A stretch of 64,000 nt of DNA from Siculibacillus lacustris (GCF_004328075.1 NZ_SJFN01000010.1:1-64000), one strand, 5' to 3'; shown: positions 36,757 through 46,074, counted from the first letter of the stretch. The notes: generated from the letters alone by a model not told the origin. Translations and numbers: made by a program.

Positions 36757-38349
36757 TCAGTGTTTGATCTTGTAGAGCTGGAAGCCCTTGCCGTCGTGCA
36801 CCAGATCGAGATTGCTGGGGTCGGGATTGTCGGCCTCGCGCTCGGTGTAGAGCACGAAGACGAAATCGTCCTCGTCGGTCCACTTGTCCCAGAAGTGGTC
36901 GCGCGGCGCCTCGTCGTCGTGGACGTAGGAGGTCGCGACCAGCTGCGAGATGGTCGGCGGCACCCCGTCCTCGGTGTCGACCTGCGCCCGGAAGGCGCGG
37001 CGCACCGTCATGATCTGCTTGCCCTTGACCGTGAAGGCGGTCGAGACCAGCGCCGAGCGCTCGATCATCGCCACGCAGGGCGCATGACTGATCGCGTCCT
37101 GCTCGGCCTGGGTGCCCTTGGGCTCGTCGGCATAGGCCACCAGGATCTTGGCACCGCGCGGCACGTCGACCAGCGAAGCGCGGAAATCGTCGTAGATCGC
37201 CCCGATCCGCGACCACTGCAGCGCCACGTCGCCGACCCGGAGCAGCGCGAAGCCGATCACCAGCACCAGGAAGCCGGCACGGCTCCACTTGTCTTCCGGA
37301 TCGAGGCGGACGAAGCCGACCAGCATCACCAGGAGCGCCACCGGCAGGCGCTGGTCGGCCATGTCCGAGCCGAACAGCGTATAGGGCATCGCCAGGAACA
37401 CCGCCGCGCCGAAGGCGGCGAGCGGCACCACCGCCCCGTGCGCCGACAACAGCCGCTTGTGGATCGCCCAGCCGAAGGCCGCGGCGGCGAGCCACAGCAC
37501 GGTCAGGTCGTAGGCGTCGGTATAGGTGCGGAACACCATCGACAGCCCGTCCATCTTGCTCTGCGAGAACCAGGCGTATTCGCCGGCGAGCGTCCAGGTC
37601 GAACTCGACAGCAGAACCGGCACCAACGGCAGCACCGGCACGATCAGCACCACCAGCGACCGCACCAGCCGCCGATCGAAGGCGAAGCGCCGGCTGGCCC
37701 AGGCCCAGGTCTCGAAGGCGCCGATCGTCACCCCATAGAGGCCGACCGCATAGAGATGGCAGACGTAGAGGACTACGCAGAACACCGCCGAGACCGCCAT
37801 GCGGACGATCGGCCGGCTATTCTGCAGGGCGATCCAGAAGGCCAGGCCCCAGGTCGCGACGCCGACACCGATCAGGTAGTTCATCAACCCGATCAGGAAG
37901 ACGCCGTTGTAGAGGATCACGAAGGCGGTCAGCGGGAACGGATTGAACCGGCCGTAGAGCGCCCGATGCACCGCCATCGGCCCGGTCACCAGCGACAGGA
38001 TGGTCAGCATGGTGAAGACCTGCCCGGCCCGGTAGATGTCGACCACCCGCGCCAGGATCGGCACGACGATGTCCATCGCCAGATTGGGGATCGGCTGCCA
38101 TTCGATCTTGTAGAACTGGTCGAGATGGACGTCCTTGCCCTGCACCGCGATCACGTACATGCGGGCGAGGTGGTTGACGTAGTCCGACAGCGGCGGCACC
38201 GCCACCTGGAACACCGGCACCAGGACGATCGCCGTCAGGACGACGAAGGCGATCGAAAATTCGTGGGCGAGCAGGAACTCGACGACGGCATTCCGCCGGC
38301 GTGCACGGTCGGACGTCGGCGAGGGTTCGCGAGCACTGAGTTCGGTCAT
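36757..38349 (-). CDS. large polytopic membrane protein, possible GT-C glycosyltransferase fold
   Basis: 530 residues from ATG 38349. About ten membrane helices fill residues 25-390, then a soluble C-terminal domain of about 130 residues. The first periplasmic loop reads PPLSDYVNHLARMYVI, with the acidic residue and His typical of loop 1 in GT-C enzymes, but no family signature is complete. Function is not recognised. It follows ilvN by 179 bases and is unlikely to belong to branched-chain synthesis. Confidence 0.72.
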   Translation of the reverse strand: MTELSAREPSPTSDRARRRNAVVEFLLAHEFSIAFVVLTAIVLVPVFQVAVPPLSDYVNHLARMYVIAVQGKDVHLDQFYKIEWQPIPNLAMDIVVPILARVVDIYRAGQVFTMLTILSLVTGPMAVHRALYGRFNPFPLTAFVILYNGVFLIGLMNYLIGVGVATWGLAFWIALQNSRPIVRMAVSAVFCVVLYVCHLYAVGLYGVTIGAFETWAWASRRFAFDRRLVRSLVVLIVPVLPLVPVLLSSSTWTLAGEYAWFSQSKMDGLSMVFRTYTDAYDLTVLWLAAAAFGWAIHKRLLSAHGAVVPLAAFGAAVFLAMPYTLFGSDMADQRLPVALLVMLVGFVRLDPEDKWSRAGFLVLVIGFALLRVGDVALQWSRIGAIYDDFRASLVDVPRGAKILVAYADEPKGTQAEQDAISHAPCVAMIERSALVSTAFTVKGKQIMTVRRAFRAQVDTEDGVPPTISQLVATSYVHDDEAPRDHFWDKWTDEDDFVFVLYTEREADNPDPSNLDLVHDGKGFQLYKIKH

Positions 38350-38528
38350 GGCACCGGGAAGGTCACGGGAGGAAACGACGGCGAGTGCGGGACTGACCGC
38401 ATCCGCACGGCGCATTTACGACGAATCGCCGCAGCTTTCCGCACGTTTCCGTGATTCTACCCGAGAATGTTTCCAATCGTGGCACCGGCGACGCAGTCCG
38501 CCCGGTCGGACCGCGCCGCCGTCCCGCC

Positions 38529-39065
38529 TCACATCGCGTCCGGCCCGCGGGCGATCGCCGCCACGCCGGTGCGGCTGTATTCGACCAGACCGAGCGGCCG
38601 CATCAGAGCGACGAATTCGTCGATCTTGTCGCCCTTGCCGGTCAGTTCGAACACGAAGCTCTCGGTGTTGGCGTCGACCACGCGAGCGCGGAAGGCGTCG
38701 GCGAGCCGCAGCGCCTCGACCCGCGCCTCGCCCTTGCCCTTGACCTTGATCAGCGCCAGCTCGCGCGCCAGCACCTTGGCCGACACCGTGAGGTCGACCA
38801 CCCGGTGCACCGGCACCAGACGGGCCAACTGGTTCTTGATCTGCTCGATCACCATCGGCGTGCCGGTGGTGACGATGGTGATGCGCGACACGTGGGCCTC
38901 GTGCTCGGTCTCGGAGACCGTGAGGCTCTCGATGTTGTAGCCGCGGCCGGAGAACAGGCCGACGACGCGCGCCAGCACGCCGGGTTCGTTGTCGACGATC
39001 ACCGAAAGGGTGTGCGTCTCGGGGGCCTGGTGAATGTAGGCGGAGGGATAGTGGGAGGTGTTCAT
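38529..39065 (-). CDS. ilvN: acetolactate synthase small (regulatory) subunit
   Basis: 178 residues. The N-terminal ACT domain reads HTLSVIVDNEPGVLARVVGLFSGRGYNIESLTV, and the C-terminal part has the ALS_ss_C pattern (ARVVDANTESFVFELTGKGDKIDEFVALMRPLG). It binds valine-type effectors and stimulates IlvB. The gene lies 101 bases after ilvB and shares the attenuator-controlled transcript. Confidence 0.97.
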   Translation of the reverse strand: MNTSHYPSAYIHQAPETHTLSVIVDNEPGVLARVVGLFSGRGYNIESLTVSETEHEAHVSRITIVTTGTPMVIEQIKNQLARLVPVHRVVDLTVSAKVLARELALIKVKGKGEARVEALRLADAFRARVVDANTESFVFELTGKGDKIDEFVALMRPLGLVEYSRTGVAAIARGPDAM

Positions 39066-39166
39066 GAGATGGTCGCCGTTTCAACTGGAGAGAAGGGAAG
39101 AAGGAGAGACCGCCGGGCCGGCGCGATCGTCGAGGAGCGCCGCGCGGCGCCCCCCGTCGCGCCCGC

Positions 39167-40927
39167 TCACACCAGCATCTTGCCCTTCTCGTCGATCACC
39201 GAGCCGATGTCCTCGACCGCCTCGCCGAACAGCATCTCGTTGTGCGCCTTGCCCGACGGGATCATCGGGAAGCAGTTCTCCGCCGGATCGACGATGCAGT
39301 CGAAGATCACCGGCTTGTCGACCGCGATCATCTCGGCGATCGCCGCGTCGAGATCATTCGGCTTCTCGCAGCGGATGCCGACCCCGCCGAAGGCGTCGGC
39401 GAGCTTGACGAAGTCCGGCAGCGCCTCCGAATAGCTCTCCGAATAGCGCCCGCCGTGCAGCAGCTCCTGCCACTGCCGGACCATGCCCATGTAGTGGTTG
39501 TTGAGGATGAAGATCTTGATCGGCAGCCGGTACTGCACCGCCGTCGAGATCTCCTGCATGGTCATCATCACCGAGGCCTCGCCGGCGATGTCGACCACCA
39601 GCGACTTCGGATGGGCCATCTGCACCCCGACCGCCGCCGGGATGCCGTAGCCCATGGTGCCGAGCCCGCCGGAGGTCATCCAGCGGTTGGGCTCGTCGAA
39701 GCGGAAGAACTGCGCCGCCCACATCTGGTGCTGGCCGACCTCGGTGGTGATGTAGGTGTCGCGGCCGCGGGTCGCCTCGTAGAGGCGCTGGATCGCATAT
39801 TGCGGCTTGATCACCGTGTCCGAGGCGCGATAGGCGAGGCACTTGCGCGCCCGCCACGCCTCGATCTTGCCCCACCACGCCTTCAGCGCCTTCTTGTCGA
39901 CCTCCGGCTGGGTCGACTTCCACAGCCGCAACATGTCCTCGAGGACATGGGCGACGTCGCCGACGATCGGGCAGTCGACCTTGATGATCTTGTTGATCGA
40001 CGAGGGATCGATGTCGATGTGGATCTTCTTGGCGTGCGGCGCGAAGGCGTCGAGCCGCCCGGTGATGCGGTCGTCGAAGCGCGCGCCGACGCAGACGATC
40101 AGGTCGGCGTCGTGCATCGCCATGTTGGCTTCGAGCGTGCCGTGCATGCCGAGCATGCCCAGGAACATGTCGTCGTTGGCCGGATAGGCGCCGAGCCCCA
40201 TCAACGTCGAGGTGATCGGGAAGCCGGTGGTCCGGACCAGTTCGCGCAGCAACTGGCTGGCGATCGGCCCGGAGTTGATGACGCCGCCGCCGGTGTAGAA
40301 CACCGGCCGGTGGGCCTTGCCCATCATCGTCACGGCGTGGCGGATCGCCTCGAGATCGCCCTTGATCTTCGGCCGATAGGTCTTGTGCTGGATGTTCTTC
40401 GGTCCGACGTAGGTGCCGACCGCAAACTGGACGTCCTTCGGGATGTCGACCACCACCGGGCCGGGCCGGCCCGAGCGGGCGACATGGAAGGCCTCGTGCA
40501 GGATCCGCGACAGGTCCTCGATGCGCTTGACCAGCCAGTTGTGCTTGGTGCAGGGCCGGGTGATGCCGACCGTGTCGCATTCCTGGAAGGCGTCGTTGCC
40601 GATCAGATGGGTCGGCACCTGACCGGTGATGCAGACCAGCGGAATCGAATCCATCATCGCGTCGGCGAGCCCGGTGACCGCGTTGGTGGCACCCGGACCG
40701 GAGGTGACCAGCACCGCCCCGACCTTGCCGGTCGAGCGCGCGTAGCCTTCCGCGGCATGGACCGCGCCCTGCTCGTGGCGGACGAGGACGTGGCGGATCT
40801 TCTCCTGCTTGAAGATCTCGTCGTAGATCGGCAGCACCGATCCGCCGGGATATCCGAACAGGACGTCCACACCCTGATCGCGCAGGGCGGTGATCACCAT
40901 TTCCGCTCCGGTCATCTGCCGTGACAT
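39167..40927 (-). CDS. ilvB: acetolactate synthase large (catalytic) subunit
   Basis: 586 residues from ATG 40927. ThDP-enzyme features are the catalytic Glu region RHEQGAVHAAEGYARSTGK, the FAD/intersubunit stretch VGARFDDRITGRLDAFAP and the ThDP-Mg site GEASVMMTMQEISTAVQ followed by NNHYMG. It makes acetolactate and acetohydroxybutyrate. An in-frame extension to 41002 falls inside the terminator of the attenuator and is rejected. The leader peptide and terminator upstream regulate it. Confidence 0.96.
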   Translation of the reverse strand: MSRQMTGAEMVITALRDQGVDVLFGYPGGSVLPIYDEIFKQEKIRHVLVRHEQGAVHAAEGYARSTGKVGAVLVTSGPGATNAVTGLADAMMDSIPLVCITGQVPTHLIGNDAFQECDTVGITRPCTKHNWLVKRIEDLSRILHEAFHVARSGRPGPVVVDIPKDVQFAVGTYVGPKNIQHKTYRPKIKGDLEAIRHAVTMMGKAHRPVFYTGGGVINSGPIASQLLRELVRTTGFPITSTLMGLGAYPANDDMFLGMLGMHGTLEANMAMHDADLIVCVGARFDDRITGRLDAFAPHAKKIHIDIDPSSINKIIKVDCPIVGDVAHVLEDMLRLWKSTQPEVDKKALKAWWGKIEAWRARKCLAYRASDTVIKPQYAIQRLYEATRGRDTYITTEVGQHQMWAAQFFRFDEPNRWMTSGGLGTMGYGIPAAVGVQMAHPKSLVVDIAGEASVMMTMQEISTAVQYRLPIKIFILNNHYMGMVRQWQELLHGGRYSESYSEALPDFVKLADAFGGVGIRCEKPNDLDAAIAEMIAVDKPVIFDCIVDPAENCFPMIPSGKAHNEMLFGEAVEDIGSVIDEKGKMLV

Positions 40928-41002
40928 GGGGGTCTTCTCCGGTCTCGTCTGGGCCCCGCGGGGCTTCGCTTCTGGCTTCGGGATGGTCGGTATCGCAGGC
41001 AA

Positions 41003-41028
41003 TAAAAAAGGCCCCGATGGGGGGCCTG
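41003..41028 (-). terminator. intrinsic terminator of the ilvB attenuator
   Basis: Minus-strand sequence GGCCCC-CCAT-CGGGGCC is followed by TTTTTTATT. It lies between the leader-peptide stop (41060) and ilvB (ATG 40927), exactly where an attenuator terminator belongs. Confidence 0.88.
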
Positions 41029-41059
41029 GATCCGCGCGCTCGCTCTCGTACCGGAAACC

Positions 41060-41116
41060 TCAAGGGCTCCCAGCGGCGGCGCGCGGCAGAATTACGAGGA
41101 CGGTGGTGCGCGACAT
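41060..41116 (-). CDS. ilvB leader peptide
   Basis: An 18-codon frame from ATG 41116 to TGA 41062-41060 encodes MSRTTVLVILPRAAAGSP. Five consecutive codons specify Val-Leu-Val-Ile-Leu, the three end products of the pathway. AAGGA lies upstream, a promoter lies 29 bases before the start and an intrinsic terminator follows the stop. Ribosome stalling at these codons when charged tRNA is scarce should allow read-through into ilvBN. Caulobacter ilvBN is known to be attenuated, so this fits the class. Confidence 0.88.
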   Translation of the reverse strand: MSRTTVLVILPRAAAGSP

Positions 41117-41151
41117 GGGTCGGCGTTTCCTTGAGCGAACGTTACGGCGCG

Positions 41152-41180
41152 ACGGTAGACGCAGAGCCGCGAAGGGTCAA
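41152..41180 (-). promoter_or_regulatory. sigma-70-type promoter of the ilvB leader
   Basis: On the minus strand TTGACC (41180-41175) and TACCGT (41157-41152) are 17 bases apart. The -35 overlaps the miaA stop codon, so ilvBN has its own promoter immediately after miaA. Transcription would begin near 41145, about 29 bases before the leader ATG. Confidence 0.6.
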
Positions 41181-42121
41181 GGCCTCCCCGCCCGCTCGAG
41201 CGCGGCGAGGCTCGGACTTTGGTCGAAGGCCGCATCCACCCGCGTCCAGTCCCCCATCCGTCCGCGCAGCCAGGTCGACTGGCGTTTGGCGTATTGGCGG
41301 GTCTCGAAGATCGCCAACTCGAGGCCGCGCGCCGCATCGATCTCGCCGGCCGCCACCCGCGCCAGGGCAGAGACCCCGATCGCCCGGGTCGCCGGCAGGG
41401 CGGGGTCGAGGCCGAGGGCGGCGAAGCGCGCCGCCTCCTCGATCGCCCCCTCCCCCATCATCTGCCGCAGCCGCGCTTCGATGCGGGCGTGCAGCACCGC
41501 CCGTTCCGGCTCGACGATCAGCCGCAGCGCCGTCTCGGGCCGCACCAGCGGCGCCGGCCGCGGCCCCGCCTGCCAGGCGGCGAGCGGCCGGCCGGTGGCG
41601 TCGATCACCTCGAGCGCCCGGGTGATGCGCTGGCTGTCGCCCGGCTCCAGCCGCGCCGCGCCGACCGGATCGCGCCGGGCGAGCTCGCCGTGCAGCGCCG
41701 GCGCGCCTTCGGCTGCCGCCCGCGCCCGCCAATGGGCACGGATTTCGTCCGGGATCGCCGGAACTTCCGCCAGACCGCGGGTCAGCGCCTCGAAATAGAG
41801 CCCGGTGCCGCCGACCACGATCGCCGGTCGCCCCGCCGCCCGCAACTCCGCCAGCACCGGCGCGACGTCGGCCAGCCACTCGGCGACCGAATGGGCCCGC
41901 GCCGCCGGCACGTGGCCGTAGAGCCGGTGGGGCACCCGCGCCTCGTCGGCCGCGCTCGGGCGCGCAGTCAAAATCGTCAGTTCGGCGTAGACCTGCATCG
42001 AATCGGCATTGACCACCACGCCGCCCAGGCGTTCGGCCAGCCGCACCGCCAGTGCCGACTTGCCGCTCGCCGTCGGTCCTGCGATAAGCACCGCGCCCGC
42101 ACCTTCACCGCCCGTGGTCAT
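41177..42121 (-). CDS. miaA: tRNA dimethylallyltransferase
   Basis: 314 residues from ATG 42121. The P-loop GPTASGKS is at 15-22, then ADSMQVYAEL, the PHRLYGH region, VVGGTGLYFEAL and the C-terminal ETRQYAKRQSTWLRG that grips tRNA. It adds the prenyl group to A37 of tRNAs reading UNN codons. It is divergent from serB, and the two start regions lie within 90 bases of each other. The ilvB promoter -35 box sits on its stop codon. Confidence 0.95.
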   Translation of the reverse strand: MTTGGEGAGAVLIAGPTASGKSALAVRLAERLGGVVVNADSMQVYAELTILTARPSAADEARVPHRLYGHVPAARAHSVAEWLADVAPVLAELRAAGRPAIVVGGTGLYFEALTRGLAEVPAIPDEIRAHWRARAAAEGAPALHGELARRDPVGAARLEPGDSQRITRALEVIDATGRPLAAWQAGPRPAPLVRPETALRLIVEPERAVLHARIEARLRQMMGEGAIEEAARFAALGLDPALPATRAIGVSALARVAAGEIDAARGLELAIFETRQYAKRQSTWLRGRMGDWTRVDAAFDQSPSLAALERAGRP

Positions 42122-42206
42122 CGGCCGTCGGCCCTCGCCTCTCTCCTCGCACGCCGTGCGGCGCCGGCCGCGCGCCCGGCGGCAGATCATGAGCTTGTTC
42201 TCGATC

Positions 42207-43100
42207 ATGACCCATGTTGCAACCCTGATCTCGAGCCCCGCCGCCCCGGCCGTCGATGCGAACGTGATCGCCGCGGCGCGCGCCCGGCTCGGCGCCGGTG
42301 AGACCCGGATCCTGGCGGACGGCATCGCCGCCGATCTCGAATTCATCGCGGAAGCGGGCGCCGAGCGGGTGATCGCCGAGGACCTGCGCGCGCGGCTTTC
42401 CGCGCCGATCGACGTGGTGGTCCAGCCGGTCGCGGCGCGACGCAAGCGCCTGCTGCTCGCCGACATGGATTCGACCATGATCGGCCAGGAATGCATCGAC
42501 GAACTCGCCGATGAACTCGGCCTCAAGCCGCGCATCGCGGCGATCACCGAACGCGCCATGCGCGGCGAGATCGCCTTCGAGCCGGCCCTGCGCGAACGCG
42601 TCGGTCTGCTCGCCGGACTGCCGGCGAACGTCGTCGAGAGGGTCATCGCCACCCGCATCCACATCACCCCCGGGGCGATCGAACTGGTCGCCACCATGAA
42701 GGCCGCCGGCGCCTATACCGCCCTGGTCTCGGGCGGCTTCACGGTGTTCACCGGCCCGATCTCGCGGGCGATCGGTTTCCACGAGCATCGCTCCAACACC
42801 CTGGTCGAAGAGGACGGCCGCCTCGCCGGCCGGGTGCTGGAGCCGATCGTCGGCCAGGACGCCAAGCGCGCGGCGCTGCACGAGTTGTCGGCATCGAAGG
42901 GCGTGCCGCTGGCCTGGACGCTGGCGGTCGGCGACGGTGCCAACGATCTGGCGATGATCCGCGACTCCGGCCTCGGCGTGGCCTTTCACGCCAAGCCCAA
43001 GGTCGCGGCGGAAGCCCACGCCCGCATCGACCACGGCGACCTGACGGCGCTGCTGTACCTCCAGGGGTATGCGCGGGACGAGTTCGTCGGCACCCCATGA
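42207..43100 (+). CDS. serB: phosphoserine phosphatase
   Basis: 297 residues from ATG 42207, which gives the usual MTHVATL start; ATG 42189 is an alternative. The HAD catalytic motif I is LLADMDSTMIGQECIDELAD, motif II is ALVSGGFTVFTGPI, and motif IV is AVGDGANDLAMI. Residues 1-90 form the ACT-like N-terminal domain of the SerB2 type. It makes serine from phosphoserine. Orientation and neighbours (degP, miaA, ilvBN) match common Hyphomicrobiales synteny. Confidence 0.93.
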   Translation: MTHVATLISSPAAPAVDANVIAAARARLGAGETRILADGIAADLEFIAEAGAERVIAEDLRARLSAPIDVVVQPVAARRKRLLLADMDSTMIGQECIDELADELGLKPRIAAITERAMRGEIAFEPALRERVGLLAGLPANVVERVIATRIHITPGAIELVATMKAAGAYTALVSGGFTVFTGPISRAIGFHEHRSNTLVEEDGRLAGRVLEPIVGQDAKRAALHELSASKGVPLAWTLAVGDGANDLAMIRDSGLGVAFHAKPKVAAEAHARIDHGDLTALLYLQGYARDEFVGTP

Positions 43101-43113
43101 CCCCGTCGCGCCC

Positions 43114-43148
43114 GTAGGGTGCATGGAGCGCAAGCGACTTGCACCGGC
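43114..43148. repeat. REP-like palindromic element after serB
   Basis: GTAGGGTGCATGG...CTTGCACCGGC forms an imperfect stem (GGTGCA with TGCACC) 13 bases after the serB stop. GTAGGGTGCA...TGCACC elements are a widespread interspersed repeat type in bacterial genomes. Only one copy was noticed in this window. Confidence 0.4.
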
Positions 43149-43243
43149 TGCGTCGGCGTGGAACCGCCGCGGGGCACACTCGACCGCGCCCAGACGCGGT
43201 GCAACGCGCTCCGCTCGATGCCCCCCCGCCCCCGAAACGCGAA

Positions 43244-43267
43244 CGGCGCCGGATCGCACCGGCGCCG
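43244..43267. terminator. hairpin between serB and degP
   Basis: CGGCGCCGG and CCGGCGCCG form a 9-bp perfect stem with a 6-base loop. On the minus strand it begins 22 bases after the degP stop; no long T-tract is present on either side. Confidence 0.55.
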
Positions 43268-43289
43268 CTCGAAACGTCCGCCCGCCGGC

Positions 43290-44780
43290 TCACTCCACCG
43301 ACAGCGTCACGAAGCGCATTTCGCCTTCGGCGTTGGCGAGCAGCAGCAGCGCCCGCTTGCGGCCGTCCTTCTTGGCGGCGGCGAGGCGCGTGGTCACGTC
43401 GGCCACCGACTTGACCTCCTCCTGACCGACCTCGAGGATCACGTCGCCGGCGACGATGCGCTTCTCGGCGGCCGGCGAGTTCGGCTCGACCTCGGTCACC
43501 ACCACGCCCTTGGCGACGCCGTCCTTGATCTTGAAGCGCGCCCGCGTGGTGCCGTCGAGATCGGCGAGGCCGAGGCCCGCGACCTTGATCTCGGGCGGCG
43601 CCGCCGGGCCCTTGCCGGTCTTGTCGGCGGCCTGTTTCTCGCCCTCTTCCAGGCGTCCGAGCTTCACCTTGACGGTGATCTCCTTGCCCTTGCGCAGCAC
43701 CGTGACGTCGACGTCCTTGGCGATCGAGGTGTCGGCGACCATCCGCGGCAGCTCGCGCACGTTGGGCACGTCGCGGCCGTCGAACTTGACGATCACGTCG
43801 CCCGCCTGGATGCCGGCGGCGTCGGCCGGGCCCTTCTCGGTGACCCCAGCGACCAGCGCCCCCTTGGGCTCCTTGAGGCCGAGGCTCTCGGCGATGTCGT
43901 CGCTGACCCCCTGGATGCGCACCCCGAGCCAGCCGCGACGGGTCTCGCCGAACTGCTTCAACTGGTCGATCACCGCCGCCGCGGTCTTCGACGGCACCGC
44001 GAAGCCGATGCCGATCGAGCCGCCCGACGGCGACACGATCGCCGTGTTGATGCCGATGACGTCGCCGTACATGTCGAACAGCGGGCCGCCGGAATTGCCC
44101 TTGTTGATCGCCGCGTCGGTCTGGATGAAGTTGTCGTAGGGTCCGGCATTGAGCTCGCGGTTGCGCGCCGACACGATGCCGACCGTCACCGAGCCGCCGA
44201 AACCGAACGGATTGCCGATCGCCATCACCCAGTCGCCGACCCGCGCCTTGTCGCTGTCGCCGAACTTGACCGCCTTCAGCGTCTTGGTCGGCTTGACCCG
44301 GAGCAGCGCCAGATCGGTCTTCTGGTCGCGCCCGACCAACTCGGCCTTAAGCTTGGTGCCATCGGGGAAGTTGGCGATGATCTCGTCGGCGGAATCGATG
44401 ACGTGATTGTTGGTGACGATCAGCCCGCTCGGATCGATCACGAAGCCCGAACCGAGCGACTGGACCTTGCGCGGACCCGAGCCGCCGCGGCCCTGGTTCT
44501 TGAAGAACTCGTCGAAGAACTCCTGGAACGGCGAGCCGTCCGGGGCCTTTGGCAGCGGGATCTGTTTCTCGGCCGGCAGGGTCTGGGTGGTCGAGATGTT
44601 GACCACCGCATCGACCAGCGTCTCGGCGAGGTCGGCGACCGAAGCCGGGCCGGCGGCGGTCGGGGCCCCGGCCCAGGCGACCGGAGCCGCGACGACGGCG
44701 ACCAGCGCCGCCACCGCCACACCGCGCAGGCTCCGCGCCCACGGCGACGAAGATCCGAAGGGAAGGAAGATCTGGGTCAC
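43290..44780 (-). CDS. degP: Do-family periplasmic serine endoprotease DegP/HtrA
   Basis: 496 residues starting at GTG 44780 behind AAAGGAC; no ATG gives a plausible signal peptide. A signal sequence (to about residue 38) precedes the trypsin-like domain with His126 (TNNHVID), Asp156 (KTDLALL) and Ser230 (NKGNSGGPL). Two PDZ domains follow (about 285-375 and 400-490). It degrades or refolds damaged envelope proteins. It is the last gene after hflK, hflC and DUF2065, a conserved quality-control group. Confidence 0.95.
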   Translation of the reverse strand: MTQIFLPFGSSSPWARSLRGVAVAALVAVVAAPVAWAGAPTAAGPASVADLAETLVDAVVNISTTQTLPAEKQIPLPKAPDGSPFQEFFDEFFKNQGRGGSGPRKVQSLGSGFVIDPSGLIVTNNHVIDSADEIIANFPDGTKLKAELVGRDQKTDLALLRVKPTKTLKAVKFGDSDKARVGDWVMAIGNPFGFGGSVTVGIVSARNRELNAGPYDNFIQTDAAINKGNSGGPLFDMYGDVIGINTAIVSPSGGSIGIGFAVPSKTAAAVIDQLKQFGETRRGWLGVRIQGVSDDIAESLGLKEPKGALVAGVTEKGPADAAGIQAGDVIVKFDGRDVPNVRELPRMVADTSIAKDVDVTVLRKGKEITVKVKLGRLEEGEKQAADKTGKGPAAPPEIKVAGLGLADLDGTTRARFKIKDGVAKGVVVTEVEPNSPAAEKRIVAGDVILEVGQEEVKSVADVTTRLAAAKKDGRKRALLLLANAEGEMRFVTLSVE

Positions 44781-44912
44781 GAGCGACGTCCTTTCAGCAC
44801 GGGGAAGACACCGGAACGGCGGGACCGGGCGAGGCCCGGGAACCTTCGCCGTCCCGAAGGCAGCCATGGTTCGGCGGATCGGCGGCGCCACATGTCGCCG
44901 CCGCTCCTCGTC

Positions 44913-45116
44913 TCAGCCGCGCGCCGCCCAGACGATCGCCACGCCGGCCACCAGGGCCACGAGGCCACCGATCCGGAAGGCGTTGTCCGGCAGCATCCGC
45001 ATCTGCGCCAACAGGCGCTTCATCGGACCCGGGGCGGCCGCATAGACCGCCCCTTCGATCGCCAGCACCAGACCGACGGCGACGATCAGGTCGCGAGTTC
45101 CCGGACCGAGCGTCAT
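44913..45116 (-). CDS. DUF2065 small membrane protein
   Basis: 67 residues with two hydrophobic helices (about 8-28, LIVAVGLVLAIEGAVYAAAP; and 47-64, IGGLVALVAGVAIVW). The linker GPMKRLLAQMRMLPDNAFRIGG carries the DUF2065 pattern. It starts 4 bases after the hflC stop. This family almost always lies beside hflKC, so a role in the HflKC-FtsH complex is suspected but unproven. Confidence 0.9.
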   Translation of the reverse strand: MTLGPGTRDLIVAVGLVLAIEGAVYAAAPGPMKRLLAQMRMLPDNAFRIGGLVALVAGVAIVWAARG

Positions 45117-45120
45117 GGCG

Positions 45121-46074
45121 TCACGGCGCCGGTGCGAGCACGACCGCCGGCGGTCCCGCCGTCGGCGGCAGCGTCGGGGCCGCGGTCTTCGGCGTGATCA
45201 CCGCCCCACCCTTGGAATCGGTGAGGAAGCGCAGGAAGGCCGAGGATTGCGGCGACATCAGCAGGCGGGTGTCGGAGCCCTTCATCGACGTTTCATAGGC
45301 CTGCATCGACCGGTAGAACTGGAAGAACTCCGGATCGCGGTTGTAGGCCTCGGCGAAGATCTTGATCCGGTCGGCGTCGCCCGAACCGCGCACCCGCTCG
45401 GCGTCGCGCGACGCCTCGGCGAGCAGGATCTCCTTGTCGGCATCGGCCCGCGCCTTGATCCGCTGGCTCTCCTCCGAACCCTTGGCGCGCAGCTCGGTCG
45501 CTTCGCGCTGACGCTCGGTCTGCATCCGCTGGAACACCGCTTCCGAGTTCTTCTGCGGCAGATCGGCCCGGCGGATCTTGACGTCGATGACGTCGACGCC
45601 GATGCCCTTGGCTTCCAGATCGACCTGGGCCTTGATCTTCTCCATCAGCCCGGCGCGATCGTCCCGGACCACCGCGAAGAACGACGCGTCGGCGAGAACC
45701 GCACGCACCGCCGACGACACGAAGGTGTTGAGGCGCAGGTTGCCGCCCTGGACGGTGCGCACACCCTGATAGAACTGGACCGGATCGACGATCTTGTAAC
45801 GGGCGAAGGCATCGACGACGAGACGCTTCTTGTCCGAGGCGATCAGTTCCTGCGGTTCCAGGTCGATGTCGAGGATGCGCTTGTCGAGGTACTCGACGTT
45901 CTGGATGAACGGCACCTTGAAGTAGAGGCCGGGGGTGACCACGGCGCGGCGCACCTGGCCGAACTGCAGCACCAGGGCCTGGGTGGTGGGCGACACGACG
46001 AAGGCCGAGCTCACCGCCGCGATGAGCACGACGACGACGAGAATGCCGACGATTCCGAAGAATCCGGTCTTCAT
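45121..46074 (-). CDS. hflC: HflC, FtsH-protease modulator (SPFH/prohibitin domain)
   Basis: 317 residues: one N-terminal membrane anchor (about 5-25, GIVGILVVVVLIAAVSSAFVV), an SPFH domain (LVLQFGQVRRAVVTPGLYFKVPFIQNV) and a coiled-coil rich in Ala/Arg/Glu (about 185-260). With HflK it forms the cage around FtsH in the membrane. The start overlaps the hflK stop by 4 bases (ATGA). The C-terminal Pro/Ala tail is longer than in E. coli. Confidence 0.95.
   Translation of the reverse strand: MKTGFFGIVGILVVVVLIAAVSSAFVVSPTTQALVLQFGQVRRAVVTPGLYFKVPFIQNVEYLDKRILDIDLEPQELIASDKKRLVVDAFARYKIVDPVQFYQGVRTVQGGNLRLNTFVSSAVRAVLADASFFAVVRDDRAGLMEKIKAQVDLEAKGIGVDVIDVKIRRADLPQKNSEAVFQRMQTERQREATELRAKGSEESQRIKARADADKEILLAEASRDAERVRGSGDADRIKIFAEAYNRDPEFFQFYRSMQAYETSMKGSDTRLLMSPQSSAFLRFLTDSKGGAVITPKTAAPTLPPTAGPPAVVLAPAP

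Noticed and set aside
40928-41002. Longer N-terminus of IlvB starting at 41002
   Set aside because: It would start inside the attenuator terminator. ATG 40927 gives the normal MSRQMTGAEM-type start.
42122-42697. Upstream extension of MiaA into the serB region
   Set aside because: It is the antisense of serB. The P-loop spacing fits ATG 42121.
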